From JAGLHV01 sp023143305 [NCBI: Clostridia bacterium] (GTDB lineage Bacteria; CBDUZB01; JAGLHV01): a DNA stretch of 64,000 bases. The stretch spans positions 1-64,000 of the forward strand of contig DAOVVV010000002.1 of the NCBI GenBank assembly GCA_030637025.1, given 5' to 3'. Positions 19,821 to 29,614 of the stretch are shown here, piece after piece; position 1 is the stretch's first letter, and every line of letters begins with the position of its first letter. The translations under genes and the position numbers were made by a program. The notes beneath the pieces were generated by a model. That model saw nothing but the letters and a program-made list of their open reading frames with translations. It was not told where the DNA came from and did not search any database.

Positions 19821-20205
19821 CTTTTATCTGTTATCTATGGACTATTTTTTCAAACTCCTAAATCCCAAATTCAAACTTCAAAAGACCAACTTCGAAATTG
19901 CAAACATTGTCGCTCAATAAATTGAGCAACTACAAACAAATTTGCCACTCGGTATTTACAGTTTTTTATCTCTTTCTTTTAACTTTATCTTTATTTTGCT
20001 GGAGCAAAGTGACAGTCTCGCCAGTCAGTAAGGCGGATGCCTTGATGCCTTTGTGCCTGTCTTTTATTTTTTGTCTTTTAATTTTTTTCAACTTATAACT
20101 CATAACTAATAACTTATAACTGTCTGTTATCTTTTGTCTATGGACTATCGACTGCTGAAGCAAAGCGGAAGTCCACTCCGCCTAAGGCGGATGGACTATG
20201 GACTC
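19821..20205. repeat. Composite of dispersed TATGGACT repeats and hairpins (copies 2 and 3)
   Basis: This gene-free stretch (gap 19765-20211) downstream of yifB is a mosaic. TATCTATGGACTATTTTTT lies at about 19830, and a GCTCAATAAATTGAGC palindrome at about 19912-19927. A run of ACTTATAACTCATAACT variants lies at 20091-20120, TATGGACTATCGACTG at 20139, and the CTCCGCCTAAGGCGGA palindrome at 20176. It closes with another ATGGACTATGGACT. Short open frames through it are repeat-derived and not genes. Confidence 0.75.
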
Positions 20206-20211
20206 TTTTTC

Positions 20212-21750
20212 TCACTGCATCCAAAAATTACGGTCTAAACTGCGGTACTGAATTGCTTCGGCAATATGTGTTGATTGAATATTTTCAGATTTTTCTAAAT
20301 CGGCTATAGTGCGTGTCACTTTTAAAATGCGGTCATATGCCCGGGCAGAAAGTCCTAAATGTTCAATAGCTTTTTGCAGAAGGTTTTGTCCCTTTTTATC
20401 AATTAAACAGTATTTTTTAATTTGTTTTGATTGCATATGCGCATTAGAGTAAATATTTTTATAATTTTTAAATCTTTCCCGTTGTATATTTCGAGCATAG
20501 ACTACCCTTTTCCGGATATCCAAAGATTTTTCCCCACATTTTTTATTGGTTAATTCATTATATTTTAACGAAGGAACTTCAACATGAATATCTATCCGGT
20601 CTAACAGGGGACCTGAAATTTTAGTCATATATCTTTGAATTTGAAAAGGAGTACAAGTACATTCCCGATTGAAATCACCGTAAAACCCACAAGGACAGGG
20701 GTTCATCGCTGCTGCCAGCATAAATCTTGCAGGATAGGATAAAGAACCCGCTGCACGACAAACAGTCACTACACCATCTTCCAACGGCTGGCGTAAAACC
20801 TCTAAAGCATTACGATGAAATTCGGGTAATTCATCCAAAAAAAGAACACCGTTATGGGAAAGACTTACTTCTCCCGGCTTAGGATAAGTTCCTCCTCCGA
20901 TAAGAGCAATGTCGGAAATAGTATGATGAGGAGAACGAAATGACCTGGTAGCAATAAGCGCTGATTTATAAGGAATCAATCCCCTTACACTATAAATTTT
21001 AGTTGTTTCTATGGATTCTTGAATACTCATTTCCGGCAAAATAGTAGGAATTCTTTTAGCTAACATTGTTTTTCCTGAACCCGGAGGCCCTATCATCAAA
21101 ATATTATGTCCCCCGGCAGCAGATACTTCCAAAGCTCTTTTAGCATATTCCTGACCTTTTACATCCTCAAAATCCAACTCATACCGGGAATTAGTTTGAA
21201 AAACTTCCGATAGATTCAAACTAAAAGGAGACATATCTATATCTTCGTTTAAAAATTCTACTATTTCTTCTAAATTACCTGCGGGAATTATTTCTATCCC
21301 CTCTACCACCCCTGCTTCTCTCTTATTTGATTCCGGTAAAATAATTCCTTTTAAATTATTTTCTTTAGCCATTAAAGCAGCAGGTAAAATACCCTTCACT
21401 TTTTTTATATTTCCATCCAGAGATAACTCCCCGACAAAAAGATACTTTTTCACAAAAGAAACCTTTATTTGCTCCGTAGCGAAAAGAATTCCGATAGCTA
21501 TTGGTAAATCAAAAGCTGCCCCTTCTTTTTTTATATCAGCAGGAGCCAAATTAACAGTAATTCTTTTTACCGGAAAATTAAAACCGGAATTTTTTATCGC
21601 TGCTACCACTCTATTTTTACTTTCTTTTACTGCCGTATCGGGAAGACCTACAATAGAAAAAGAAGGAAGTCCCGGAGAGATATCAACTTCTACCGTTACT
21701 AAATAACCATCTACACCTAAAACCGCTCCTGATAAAATATTAGAAAACAT
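20212..21750 (-). CDS. yifB: YifB/ComM-family Mg chelatase-like AAA ATPase
   Basis: A 512-residue protein with an N-terminal ChlI/Lon-protease-like domain (about 20-140, [19 protein letters not shown]) and a AAA+ Mg-chelatase-like domain with Walker A GPPGSGKT (221-228) and Walker B FLDELPEF. The C-terminal domain carries [11 protein letters not shown] and [12 protein letters not shown]. ComM homologues promote branch migration during natural transformation; YifB in general is poorly assigned. Length is typical. Confidence 0.92.
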   Translation of the reverse strand: MFSNILSGAVLGVDGYLVTVEVDISPGLPSFSIVGLPDTAVKESKNRVVAAIKNSGFNFPVKRITVNLAPADIKKEGAAFDLPIAIGILFATEQIKVSFVKKYLFVGELSLDGNIKKVKGILPAALMAKENNLKGIILPESNKREAGVVEGIEIIPAGNLEEIVEFLNEDIDMSPFSLNLSEVFQTNSRYELDFEDVKGQEYAKRALEVSAAGGHNILMIGPPGSGKTMLAKRIPTILPEMSIQESIETTKIYSVRGLIPYKSALIATRSFRSPHHTISDIALIGGGTYPKPGEVSLSHNGVLFLDELPEFHRNALEVLRQPLEDGVVTVCRAAGSLSYPARFMLAAAMNPCPCGFYGDFNRECTCTPFQIQRYMTKISGPLLDRIDIHVEVPSLKYNELTNKKCGEKSLDIRKRVVYARNIQRERFKNYKNIYSNAHMQSKQIKKYCLIDKKGQNLLQKAIEHLGLSARAYDRILKVTRTIADLEKSENIQSTHIAEAIQYRSLDRNFWMQ

Positions 21751-21789
21751 AAAAATCCCTTATTAAACGATTTAAAAATTCATTAAAAA

Positions 21790-22329
21790 TCATTTAGAAT
21801 AATTTATTCTTTTTAGTCCGTCATAAATAATTCTTAATTCATAAGAAAAATAATTACTCTTCGAATAGTCAACCCCAAAATCTTTCTTAATCCACCCTAT
21901 CCATTGCAATTTCCCATAAATCTCAATAAGTTGGTTAGTGGAATACTCCTCATAATCTAACTTCTGGTTAAAATCCGATACAATCCAGTCACACCATTGC
22001 AACCGGCTATGAATATCCTTCAATTGAGCAGGAAAATATTCTTCATAATCAAAATCTTTATTAAAATCTTCTTTAATCTGTTTAGCCCAGTATTTTCCTT
22101 CGTTTTTATCTGAATTCTGATTAGATTGTTCTTTTTCATGAGAAGAAGATGAAGATTCTATATCAAAAAGCGTATTTGCCTTTTTTTTAGAATCAGATTG
22201 AGGAACCTTTTCTTCTTTAGCCACCAGGAAATTTACTGATAAAAACAAAAACACCCACAAGAAACTTAAAATATTTTTTTTCATTTTAAAATTATTAAAA
22301 ACATCCTTTATAAAAAAATTACGAGCCAT
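21790..22329 (-). CDS. Exported protein with three LQW-type repeats
   Basis: Unrecognised 179-residue protein. An internal Met at residue 16 (22284) begins a clean signal peptide (KKNILSFLWVFLFLSVNFLVA), so the real start may be there; the longer form overlaps the preceding gene by 11 bases. After a polar Ser/Gln-rich linker come three imperfect repeats of about 37 residues. Their pattern is W-x-x-x-DF-N-x-x-x-DYEEY-x-x-x-QL-x-x-I-x-x-x-LQW, with the third copy degenerate. It is probably periplasmic. It is paired with the upstream lipoprotein gene. Confidence 0.55.
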   Translation of the reverse strand: MARNFFIKDVFNNFKMKKNILSFLWVFLFLSVNFLVAKEEKVPQSDSKKKANTLFDIESSSSSHEKEQSNQNSDKNEGKYWAKQIKEDFNKDFDYEEYFPAQLKDIHSRLQWCDWIVSDFNQKLDYEEYSTNQLIEIYGKLQWIGWIKKDFGVDYSKSNYFSYELRIIYDGLKRINYSK

Positions 22330-22846
22330 TAATTAAATTAGTTATTTTTAATTTTTTTAATTCCTGATAGTATTTCTCTACTAATTTTATATCTACCCTG
22401 GGTAAATCTTCTCTGACCAAACCACTTTCAAAAATCTTGTCCATTATTTTAACTTCTTCTTTTATTTTATTTTTTTCCTCTTTTGTAATATATAAATTAG
22501 CCAGTCTTTTTTCCAAAACATTTTTATAATTTAATTGACTCTGAAACGTAGATAAAACCATCCAAATGCGATTAAACTCATCCGTTGATTCGTATCCCAG
22601 TTCTTTAACAAAATTATCGATCTCACTTTGTTTCTCTTCTATTTTAATTTTTTTATTTTCCTTTATTTGACTTTTTTTCCAAACAATAACCGGATAATTT
22701 GTAATAAATTTCTTTAATTCATCTTCGTTAATAGTTTTTGCGGGCAAAAATTCCTTTTGTGAAATATCTTTTTTTGAAGGACTATTAACATTACAACCTA
22801 CTCCCCAAATAACTAATAAAAATATTACCCACCATTTTTTATTCAT
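22319..22846 (-). CDS. Small helical lipoprotein of unknown function
   Basis: A 175-residue protein with a lipoprotein signal (WWVIFLLVIWGVGC, lipidated Cys18). The mature part is highly charged, Lys/Glu-rich and predicted helical, without known motifs. Its stop overlaps the next gene (the LQW-repeat protein), so the two are likely expressed together and may act together in the envelope. Confidence 0.55.
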   Translation of the reverse strand: MNKKWWVIFLLVIWGVGCNVNSPSKKDISQKEFLPAKTINEDELKKFITNYPVIVWKKSQIKENKKIKIEEKQSEIDNFVKELGYESTDEFNRIWMVLSTFQSQLNYKNVLEKRLANLYITKEEKNKIKEEVKIMDKIFESGLVREDLPRVDIKLVEKYYQELKKLKITNLINGS

Positions 22847-22911
22847 TTTTTACTCCCCGAAAATATTAAGTAATATCAAAAAATCTCAGGTAGACATTAT
22901 TACCCACTTTT

Positions 22912-23442
22912 TTACTTTTTATTCACTTCTTTCATAAATAATTCACGTATAGAATTAAATATTTTAATATAGCAAGGTGTTTGATAATCAGGATAAGTCC
23001 ATTCCCAAACAGAAAAAGTCCCCCCTTTAAAACGCAAAGTAACTTCCCCATATATTCCTTCTCCCAGGTAAATACGATGTTGCCAATCTTTAGTAGTAGC
23101 TAATATAAGTTTTCCTGCATTTAAATAACCCGGATCTATGTTTATCTTTCGAGCCTTCTTATCATCTATAAATTCTTTTTCAATTCTATTAGTAAGTATT
23201 TTAATCTGTACTATTTTATGAGGCAAAATAAGTTTGGCAAAACTTATAAATTTTCTACTCAAATCTTTACCCATTTCCTGCTCATAATATTTTGTCTTAT
23301 CAAAAGGCAATACATCCCCTTCATAATCAATTTTTCCGAATTCATTAATCAAACGCAACTTAATTTCTTCGAAAAGATAAAGTTGGTTAGTAATCATTCC
23401 TACTATTAATTTAACCGGTTGAGCAATAAAAATTCTACCCAT
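22912..23442 (-). CDS. DUF4416-family protein
   Basis: A 176-residue protein matching the DUF4416 pattern: PVKLIVGMITNQ near the start, then YYEQEMGKDLSRKFISF, NIDPGYLNAGKLILATTKD, HRIYLGEGIYGEVTLRF and WTYPDYQT. Family members are conserved in several diderm lineages but have no proven function. The many invariant polar residues (EMG, DPGY, HRIYL) suggest an enzyme. It sits 25 bases after the dCMP deaminase gene. Confidence 0.85.
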   Translation of the reverse strand: MGRIFIAQPVKLIVGMITNQLYLFEEIKLRLINEFGKIDYEGDVLPFDKTKYYEQEMGKDLSRKFISFAKLILPHKIVQIKILTNRIEKEFIDDKKARKINIDPGYLNAGKLILATTKDWQHRIYLGEGIYGEVTLRFKGGTFSVWEWTYPDYQTPCYIKIFNSIRELFMKEVNKK

Positions 23443-23467
23443 TTAATTACCTCTCATAATAAAATAT

Positions 23468-23935
23468 CTATATTTTCTTCTTTAGCAAAGGAAGGTCTAC
23501 TTGTTGTGATTTTACATTTGCTTCATGAAAAATATCTAAAGCCAATTTGTCCGGATAACTACCACAAAATATAACTTTCTTTATACCTGCCTGAACAATC
23601 ATCTTGGCACAAAGAATACAGGGTTGATGGGTACAATATAACGCTGCATTACTAAGGCTTACACCATGAGTAATAGTAAATAATAATGCATTTTGTTCTG
23701 CATGCAACCCCCAGCATAATTCCTGGCTTTTACCCGGTAAAATATTCATTTTATCTCTTAAACAACCCCGCTCATTACAATGGATTAATCCACTAACCGC
23801 TCCATTATATCCGGTAGAAATAATTTTTTTGTTCTTTACAATTATACATCCTACTTTTCTACGCAAACAGGTAGAACGCTTAGCTACATTTTGAGCTATT
23901 TCTATGAAATATTCATCCCATGAGGGCCGGTCCAT
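23468..23935 (-). CDS. dCMP deaminase (ComEB-type)
   Basis: A zinc deaminase of 155 residues that would convert dCMP to dUMP for dTMP synthesis. Zinc ligands and shuttle are visible: HAEQNALL (His78, Glu80) and PCILC (Cys106, Cys109). The insert with two further Cys/His residues (IHCNERGC) is typical of dCMP deaminases. With dut in the same window it gives two routes to dUMP. It follows purH by 73 bases. Confidence 0.9.
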   Translation of the reverse strand: MDRPSWDEYFIEIAQNVAKRSTCLRRKVGCIIVKNKKIISTGYNGAVSGLIHCNERGCLRDKMNILPGKSQELCWGLHAEQNALLFTITHGVSLSNAALYCTHQPCILCAKMIVQAGIKKVIFCGSYPDKLALDIFHEANVKSQQVDLPLLKKKI

Positions 23936-24008
23936 ATAAATATCCTTTCTAAACTTTCACAATACATAACATTATTTTAACTATTAGGTCAATTTATTAA
24001 AAAATATC

Positions 24009-25586
24009 TTAATGTTTAAAATGACGCATACCGGTAAAAACCATAGCTATATTATGCTCGTCACAGGCAATAATTACTTCTTTATCTCTGATAGACCCCC
24101 CCGGCTGAATAATCGCTGTTATCCCTGATTGTGCTGCCGCATCAATCCCATCCCGAAAAGGGAAAAAAGCATCAGAAGATAAAACACATCCTTTAGTAGA
24201 AAGGCCGGCATTCTTCGCTTTCATCATGGCTAATTGTGCCGAATCAACCCTGCTCATTTGTCCTGCACCTATACCAATAGTTCTATCTTTAGTGGTATAA
24301 ACAATAGCATTGGATTTTACATGTTTACACACTTTCCAGGCAAACCGGAGAGCTTTCATTTCCTCTTCCGTAGGCTTCCTTTTAGTAACTACAGTTAAAT
24401 CCCCTTCGAACAAAATAGTATTTTTCTCCTGAATTAACAACCCTCCGGAAATCTTCTTATAATCAAATTCCTGACCAGAACCGGAATCTTTGGGCATTTT
24501 AATTAACCTGATATTTTTCTTCTCTTTTAAGATTTCTAAAGCTTCCGTACTAAAAGACGGAGCAAGCACACACTCTACAAAAGTCTTATTAATTTCACCG
24601 GCCAACTCTTTACCAACTTCCCGATTAAAACCGACAATACTACCAAAAGCACTAACAGGATCACATTTACGGGCATTTTTGTAAGCATCAATTAATTCAG
24701 CACCAATGGCTACTCCACAAGGATTGGTGTGCTTAATAATTACTGCTACCGGAAAATCAAACTCCCCGGTTATATTCCAGGCCGATTCTAAATCAATAAT
24801 ATTATTAAAAGACAATTCTTTCCCGTGTAATTGCTCCATATTTATTAAACTCTGTTTTTTTTCCCTATCCTCTGTTTTTAATTCTTTATAAAATGCAGCC
24901 TGTTGGTGAGGATTTTCCCCGTATCTCAAATCCTGAATTTTTTCCAATCGAATTTCCTTTAAATGGGGAAAATCTTTAATTTTTTTGTTTTCCGCCGTCA
25001 ATTTATAAAAATAGGAATATATGGTATAGTCATAACTTGCTGTATGTTTAAACGCCTGCATGGCTAATCGAAGTTTTGTTTCCCCACTTATCTCATTATT
25101 GTGTTTTCTCAATTCTGCCAAAAGCAAAGAATAATCCTCAGGATTTACGGCAATTATAACATCTTTATAGTTCTTTGCTGCTGAACGCAACAAGGTCACT
25201 CCTCCAATATCAATATTTTCTATAATTTCTTCCGGCGTAACCTTATCCATGGTAACTATCTGGCTAAAAGGATATAAATTAACTACAACTAAATCAATCA
25301 AACCAATATTTTGTTCTTTTAGCTGCTTTATATGTTCAGGATTATCCCGCAAAGCCAGTAAAGCCGCATGGACCTTCGGATGTAATGTTTTAACCCTGCC
25401 GTTGAGTAGTTCGGGATAACCGGTATAATCAGCAATTTGTTTAACTTTAATATTAGCTTTTTCCAGTTCTCGGGCCGTTCCCCCTGTAGAAATAATTTCT
25501 ATACCTAATTCAGATAACTCCCGGGCAAATTTTATTAACCCTGTTTTGTCGGAAACACTAATCAATGCACGCCTAATTTTACGCAT
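24009..25586 (-). CDS. purH: Bifunctional AICAR formyltransferase / IMP cyclohydrolase
   Basis: Catalyses the last two steps of IMP synthesis. The 525-residue protein has the N-terminal MGS-like cyclohydrolase domain (ALISVSDKTGL, STGGTARELE, GRVKTLHPKVHAALL) and the C-terminal formyltransferase domain (KHTNPCGVAIG; DSAQLAMMKA; SDAFFPFRDGIDAAAQSG). Length is typical. GAGAGGAGAAG precedes the ATG. Confidence 0.97.
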   Translation of the reverse strand: MRKIRRALISVSDKTGLIKFARELSELGIEIISTGGTARELEKANIKVKQIADYTGYPELLNGRVKTLHPKVHAALLALRDNPEHIKQLKEQNIGLIDLVVVNLYPFSQIVTMDKVTPEEIIENIDIGGVTLLRSAAKNYKDVIIAVNPEDYSLLLAELRKHNNEISGETKLRLAMQAFKHTASYDYTIYSYFYKLTAENKKIKDFPHLKEIRLEKIQDLRYGENPHQQAAFYKELKTEDREKKQSLINMEQLHGKELSFNNIIDLESAWNITGEFDFPVAVIIKHTNPCGVAIGAELIDAYKNARKCDPVSAFGSIVGFNREVGKELAGEINKTFVECVLAPSFSTEALEILKEKKNIRLIKMPKDSGSGQEFDYKKISGGLLIQEKNTILFEGDLTVVTKRKPTEEEMKALRFAWKVCKHVKSNAIVYTTKDRTIGIGAGQMSRVDSAQLAMMKAKNAGLSTKGCVLSSDAFFPFRDGIDAAAQSGITAIIQPGGSIRDKEVIIACDEHNIAMVFTGMRHFKH

Positions 25587-25698
25587 TACTTCTTCTCCTC
25601 TCTAAAACGGTATTGTTAAAATTTTTTATCCTTTTCTCATTAATCACTTTAGAAAATAAAGATAATTTAACATTATCTTAAAAACCAATACATATTTT

Positions 25699-26673
25699 TT
25701 AATCCCGATGAAAATAGTTAGCGGCTCTTCCTTTAGTTATTTTTTTTATTTCTCCATTTTTTACATTTACCAGATAGATATAATTTCTTAGAAGTACTTC
25801 TTTCACCACTAATATATGTTCATTATCCGGCAACCAGACCGGATTATAATATCCTTTATTAAATTTATTAATAAAATATTTAAATTCCCCTATTTTTTTA
25901 CCTAGTTCCTGTTGCTCATCCTTTGATATCAAATATACATTTCCTTCTTCGGTAAAAATAGTTTGTCCATCAGAAGAAACATCCTTTGTTTCAAAAAAAG
26001 TAGTTTCATTGTTTTGATTAAAGTGAAACTTTTTTTTACCTACATATTTTACTATGTTATTATTAGGCCATTCTTCTACTCCCATAAAATAATTCTTCTT
26101 TTTTTTCAGTGAATAGCGATAGCATCTAATTAGTGTCTTGCCGCCACTCAAATCAAAATTAGTAAAATAAATATTTTCCCCTTTTTTTGACCAATAAAAA
26201 GGAATTTGAAAAGGAGGCCCCGTTACAGAAGCAATTTTTCTTTTTTGTAAACGGGAAATATCTAAAAAACACAAAGAACAAGCATCTTTTTCATCTATTT
26301 TACCATCCTTATTGGTGTCTTTATCATAGATACCATACACTATTTTTTTACTATCCGGTGACCACTCAAAAGTATTAACAATTTTAGACTTTTGTGGAAA
26401 ACTTGTTAGTAACTTTTCATTATTGCGATTATCAATTAAAAAAAGTCCTTCTGCTGTCATAAAACATATTTTCTCCCCATCAGGAGACCATTGAAATTTC
26501 GTAGTTCTTTCACTACTTATACATTTTTCTCCCGTTCCGTCCAGATTTATCCTATAAATCATTTCTCCTCTGAAGAAATAAATAGGTAAATTTTCTTCAG
26601 CTAATAAATATTCAGGTAAAAAGAAACAACTCAAAACAAAAAATAATATTAATAAAAAACTTTTTTTATTCAT
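25699..26673 (-). CDS. Exported TolB-like (PD40/WD40-type) beta-propeller protein
   Basis: A 324-residue protein with an N-terminal signal (SFLLILFFVLSCFFLPEYLLA). TolB-like PD40 blades follow: FQWSPDGEKICFMTAEGLFL, EWSPDSKKIVYGIYDKD and VWLPDNEHILVV. It also has a DKDTNKDGKIDEKDAC stretch that looks like a Ca-binding EF loop. It overlaps purN by four bases (ATGA), so it is expressed with pyr/pur genes although its function is presumably in the envelope. Confidence 0.7.
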   Translation of the reverse strand: MNKKSFLLILFFVLSCFFLPEYLLAEENLPIYFFRGEMIYRINLDGTGEKCISSERTTKFQWSPDGEKICFMTAEGLFLIDNRNNEKLLTSFPQKSKIVNTFEWSPDSKKIVYGIYDKDTNKDGKIDEKDACSLCFLDISRLQKRKIASVTGPPFQIPFYWSKKGENIYFTNFDLSGGKTLIRCYRYSLKKKKNYFMGVEEWPNNNIVKYVGKKKFHFNQNNETTFFETKDVSSDGQTIFTEEGNVYLISKDEQQELGKKIGEFKYFINKFNKGYYNPVWLPDNEHILVVKEVLLRNYIYLVNVKNGEIKKITKGRAANYFHRD

Positions 26674-27299
26674 TTTTCAATAATCCTCACTTTTCTGTCT
26701 TTTATATCCAGTCTTTTTTCCGCAAAAAGCTTTATTGCCTGAGGATAAATCTTGTGTTCTTCCACTAATATCCGGGATGCTAAAGTTTCAGGTGTATCAT
26801 TATCCAACACTTTTACCGTTTCCTGTAAAATTACTGCTCCCTGATCGTAATTTTCATTAATAAAATGCACTGTAACCCCGCTAACTTTACAACCATATTC
26901 AAGAACCGCCTGGTGAACATGTTTTCCATACATTCCTTTCCCCCCAAAAGCAGGCAGTAAAGCAGGATGAATATTCATTATTCTGTTTTTATATTTAGTA
27001 ATAAAAAAAGGATCTATTAACAACAAGAACCCGGCCAGACAAATTAATTCTACATCCCTTTGCTCCATTTCTTCAACTAATCGCCGGGCATAATCCTGAT
27101 TAGTAACAAAATCTTTTCTATCAATATATAAAGCATCAATTTTATGTTTTCCGGCTCTTTGAAGGGCATAAGCATTTTCACGATTACTAATTACCACCAC
27201 TACTTCGCCTCTAATAACATTTGTTTGACAGGCATCAATAATTGCCTGGAGATTAGTTCCCCCGCCGGAAACAAGAACACCTATTTTAAGCTTATTCAT
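26670..27299 (-). CDS. purN: Phosphoribosylglycinamide formyltransferase
   Basis: Formyl-THF-dependent GAR transformylase, 209 residues. SGGGTNLQAI (11-20) binds phosphate. The catalytic triad is visible as Asn109 and His111 in NIHPALLPAF and Asp152 in ENYDQGAVILQ. It overlaps purM upstream and the TolB-like gene downstream by four bases each. Confidence 0.96.
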   Translation of the reverse strand: MNKLKIGVLVSGGGTNLQAIIDACQTNVIRGEVVVVISNRENAYALQRAGKHKIDALYIDRKDFVTNQDYARRLVEEMEQRDVELICLAGFLLLIDPFFITKYKNRIMNIHPALLPAFGGKGMYGKHVHQAVLEYGCKVSGVTVHFINENYDQGAVILQETVKVLDNDTPETLASRILVEEHKIYPQAIKLFAEKRLDIKDRKVRIIEK

Positions 27300-28261
27300 T
27301 TTAATTTTACATCCTTCCTGCCCGCAACAATTTTTCCGATTAAATACGATTTTTTTATCTTTTTTAATATTAAGTCCCCGAATTTTTGAGAAATAATTAC
27401 TACCATACCAATTCCCATATTAAACACACGAAACATCTCTCCTTCCGATACTTTTCCCTTTTTCTGGATAGAACAAAAGATTTCAGGAATTTCCCATTCA
27501 TCTTTGTAAATTACTGCCCCACAATTTAAAGGAAGAATACGGGGTAAATTATCCACCAATCCTCCCCCTGTAATATGTACCAATCCTTTAATAGGCGACG
27601 ACCCATCAGCAGAATTAATAAAGGGAAGTAGCGTCTTTACATAAATTTTAGTTGGCTTTAATAATTCATTGCTTAATTTTTTTAATTCCTTTCGGGAAAA
27701 AACCTTTTGAACCAAAGAGAAACCATTACTATGCAATCCCGTAGATTCAAGGCCAACAATTAAATCTCCGGGTTTTATCTTGCTTCCGTTAATAACCTTA
27801 TTTTTTTCTACGACACCTACCGCAAATCCAGCTAAATCGTATTCTCCCGGTTTATAACACTGGGGCATTTCTGCAGTTTCACCGCCAAGAAGCGTACAAT
27901 CAGCAAGCAGACAACCCCGGGCAATTCCTTTTATTACCTTTTGCGCTACTTTTAAATCCAGTTTTCCGGTCGCAAAATAATCCAGAAAAAACAAAGGTTT
28001 GGCTCCGCAAGTAAGTAAATCATTTACACACATAGCTACTAAATCAATTCCTATTGTATCGTGTTTATTCATTAACTGGGCAATTCTCAATTTCGTTCCT
28101 ACTCCATCGGTAGAAGAAGCTAAAACAGGATTTTTGTATTTTTTCCCATCAAGAGGGAATAATCCTGAAAATCCCCCTATAGCCGGATTAATTTTTTTTA
28201 TCCATTTTACCAATCTATCAGCTTTATCAATATCTACTCCTGCTTTTTTATAAGTAACCAT
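27296..28261 (-). CDS. purM: Phosphoribosylformylglycinamidine cyclo-ligase
   Basis: AIR synthetase, 321 residues, ATP-dependent ring closure in purine synthesis. It starts TYKKAGVDIDKAD and contains LASSTDGVGTKL, DLVAMCVNDLL, LGGETAEMP, LESTGLHSNGFSL and VHITGGGLVDNLPR, all hallmark motifs. It is a little shorter than many homologues (about 345) but complete in motif order. Thirteen bases separate it from pyrE. Confidence 0.96.
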   Translation of the reverse strand: MVTYKKAGVDIDKADRLVKWIKKINPAIGGFSGLFPLDGKKYKNPVLASSTDGVGTKLRIAQLMNKHDTIGIDLVAMCVNDLLTCGAKPLFFLDYFATGKLDLKVAQKVIKGIARGCLLADCTLLGGETAEMPQCYKPGEYDLAGFAVGVVEKNKVINGSKIKPGDLIVGLESTGLHSNGFSLVQKVFSRKELKKLSNELLKPTKIYVKTLLPFINSADGSSPIKGLVHITGGGLVDNLPRILPLNCGAVIYKDEWEIPEIFCSIQKKGKVSEGEMFRVFNMGIGMVVIISQKFGDLILKKIKKSYLIGKIVAGRKDVKLK

Positions 28262-28273
28262 TTTTTATCCTTC

Positions 28274-28840
28274 CTATCTGCTCCCTGGTTTTTTTAAAGG
28301 AATTCCTTGTTTACACATTGGACAATCTTCCTGCCTATATGTGTTTATTTCCAAATTTAAAAGTACTTCCGGCTTAATCCCCAGCTCCAATTTTTCATTA
28401 CTTCTATTGACCAATGCTCCTATGCCGGATAAGACACCTCCTTCTTTTTCTACTACATCCACTACTTCTTTAACCGACTTTCCGGTAGTAATAACATCCT
28501 CTATTATTAACACCTTTTCTTCCTTTTTTATTTTGAAACCTCTTCTTAGAGTCATTATTCCATTTTCTCTTTCACAAAAAATAGCTCGTGTTTTTAAGTT
28601 GCGTGCTATTTCCTGTCCCACAATAATACCCCCCATAGCAGGGGAAATCACTAATTCTACCGTCTGACTAAAACGGCTGGCTAAATCCTCACATAATTGC
28701 TGCATTATCCGGGGATATTGTAACACCTGTGCAGACTGCAAATAATATTTACTGTGCAATCCGGAAGACAATTTAAAATGCCCTTCTAAAAAAGCTTTTT
28801 TATCTTTAAAAATTTGTAAAACTTCGTCTTCTCTCATCAT
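28274..28840 (-). CDS. pyrE: Orotate phosphoribosyltransferase
   Basis: Forms OMP from orotate and PRPP. The 188-residue protein has the PRPP loop VLIIEDVITTGKSV (110-123), FKLSSGLHSKYYLQ near the N-terminus and a C-terminal DCPMCKQGIP tail with a Cys pair, as in the clade of OPRTs that end in KPGSR. It starts immediately after the pyrF stop. Confidence 0.95.
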   Translation of the reverse strand: MMREDEVLQIFKDKKAFLEGHFKLSSGLHSKYYLQSAQVLQYPRIMQQLCEDLASRFSQTVELVISPAMGGIIVGQEIARNLKTRAIFCERENGIMTLRRGFKIKKEEKVLIIEDVITTGKSVKEVVDVVEKEGGVLSGIGALVNRSNEKLELGIKPEVLLNLEINTYRQEDCPMCKQGIPLKKPGSR

Positions 28841-29551
28841 CTATTTTGCAACCTCTATTTCTTTTAAAATTTGACTGACTACAGCCAAAGGATTTTCCGC
28901 TTGAATAATCGGTCTCCCTATCACCAGATAATCCGCTCCTTCTTTTATTGCTTGAAAAGGAGTTAATGTTCTTTTCTGGTCATTAACCTGTGCTCCTTTT
29001 GGACGAATACCCGGGGTTACAATGAGAAATTTTTTCCCGCAATACTTCCGAATAAGGCCTATTTCCCGAGAAGAAGAAATAACCCCGTCCAACCCTGCAT
29101 CCCGACTCATCAAAGCTAATCGTTTTACCTGCTTTTCTACTTTTCGGTTTATACCAATTTGACCCAAATCTTTTTCTTTTAAACTGGTTAAAACCGTTAC
29201 CCCAAAAAGTAACGGTTTTTTTAAATTACTGGCCGTGGCTTCCACTTTAAGGGCTTTCTGCGTTTCTCGGAGCATACTAAAGCCGCCGCTGGCATGAATA
29301 GTTAATGCCCAGATTTCCATCTTCACGGCATATTTAACTGCCCTGGATACAATACTGGGAATATCATGGTATTTTAAATCAAGAAAGACTTTTTTCCCTT
29401 TCTTCTGAAGCATTTTTATTATTTGCGGACCGCAAGCCATAAAAGGATAAATACCTACTTTAAAGATATCCGCCACATCAGAAAGCGTATTTACTATTTT
29501 TTCCGCTTCACCTATATTAGACACATCTAATGATACAATTAATTTATTCAT
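28841..29551 (-). CDS. pyrF: Orotidine 5'-phosphate decarboxylase
   Basis: Last step of UMP synthesis. The 236-residue TIM barrel carries the catalytic DLKYHDIP motif (Asp58, Lys60, Asp63) and the phosphate-binding VTPGIRPKG and YLVIGRPI motifs. It is the first gene of the pyrF-pyrE-purM-purN-TolB-like unit, with a promoter directly upstream. Confidence 0.96.
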   Translation of the reverse strand: MNKLIVSLDVSNIGEAEKIVNTLSDVADIFKVGIYPFMACGPQIIKMLQKKGKKVFLDLKYHDIPSIVSRAVKYAVKMEIWALTIHASGGFSMLRETQKALKVEATASNLKKPLLFGVTVLTSLKEKDLGQIGINRKVEKQVKRLALMSRDAGLDGVISSSREIGLIRKYCGKKFLIVTPGIRPKGAQVNDQKRTLTPFQAIKEGADYLVIGRPIIQAENPLAVVSQILKEIEVAK

Positions 29552-29575
29552 TTCTTTCCTCTGTTTACCAACCTG

Positions 29576-29605
29576 ATTTTAGCAAAACTTTAAACACTTT
29601 GTCAA
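29576..29605 (-). promoter_or_regulatory. Promoter of the pyrF-pyrE-purM-purN operon
   Basis: Minus-strand TTGACA (29600-29605) and TAAAAT (29576-29581) with an 18-bp spacer, ending 24 bases before the pyrF ATG. The leader is too short for an attenuator or riboswitch. Confidence 0.75.
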
Positions 29606-29614
29606 TTTTCAAAT

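Noticed and set aside
19966-20163. Small minus-strand open frame rich in Lys, Tyr and Leu
   Set aside because: It is composed of dispersed repeat modules (ACTTATAACTCATAACT and TATGGACT) and has no coding features.
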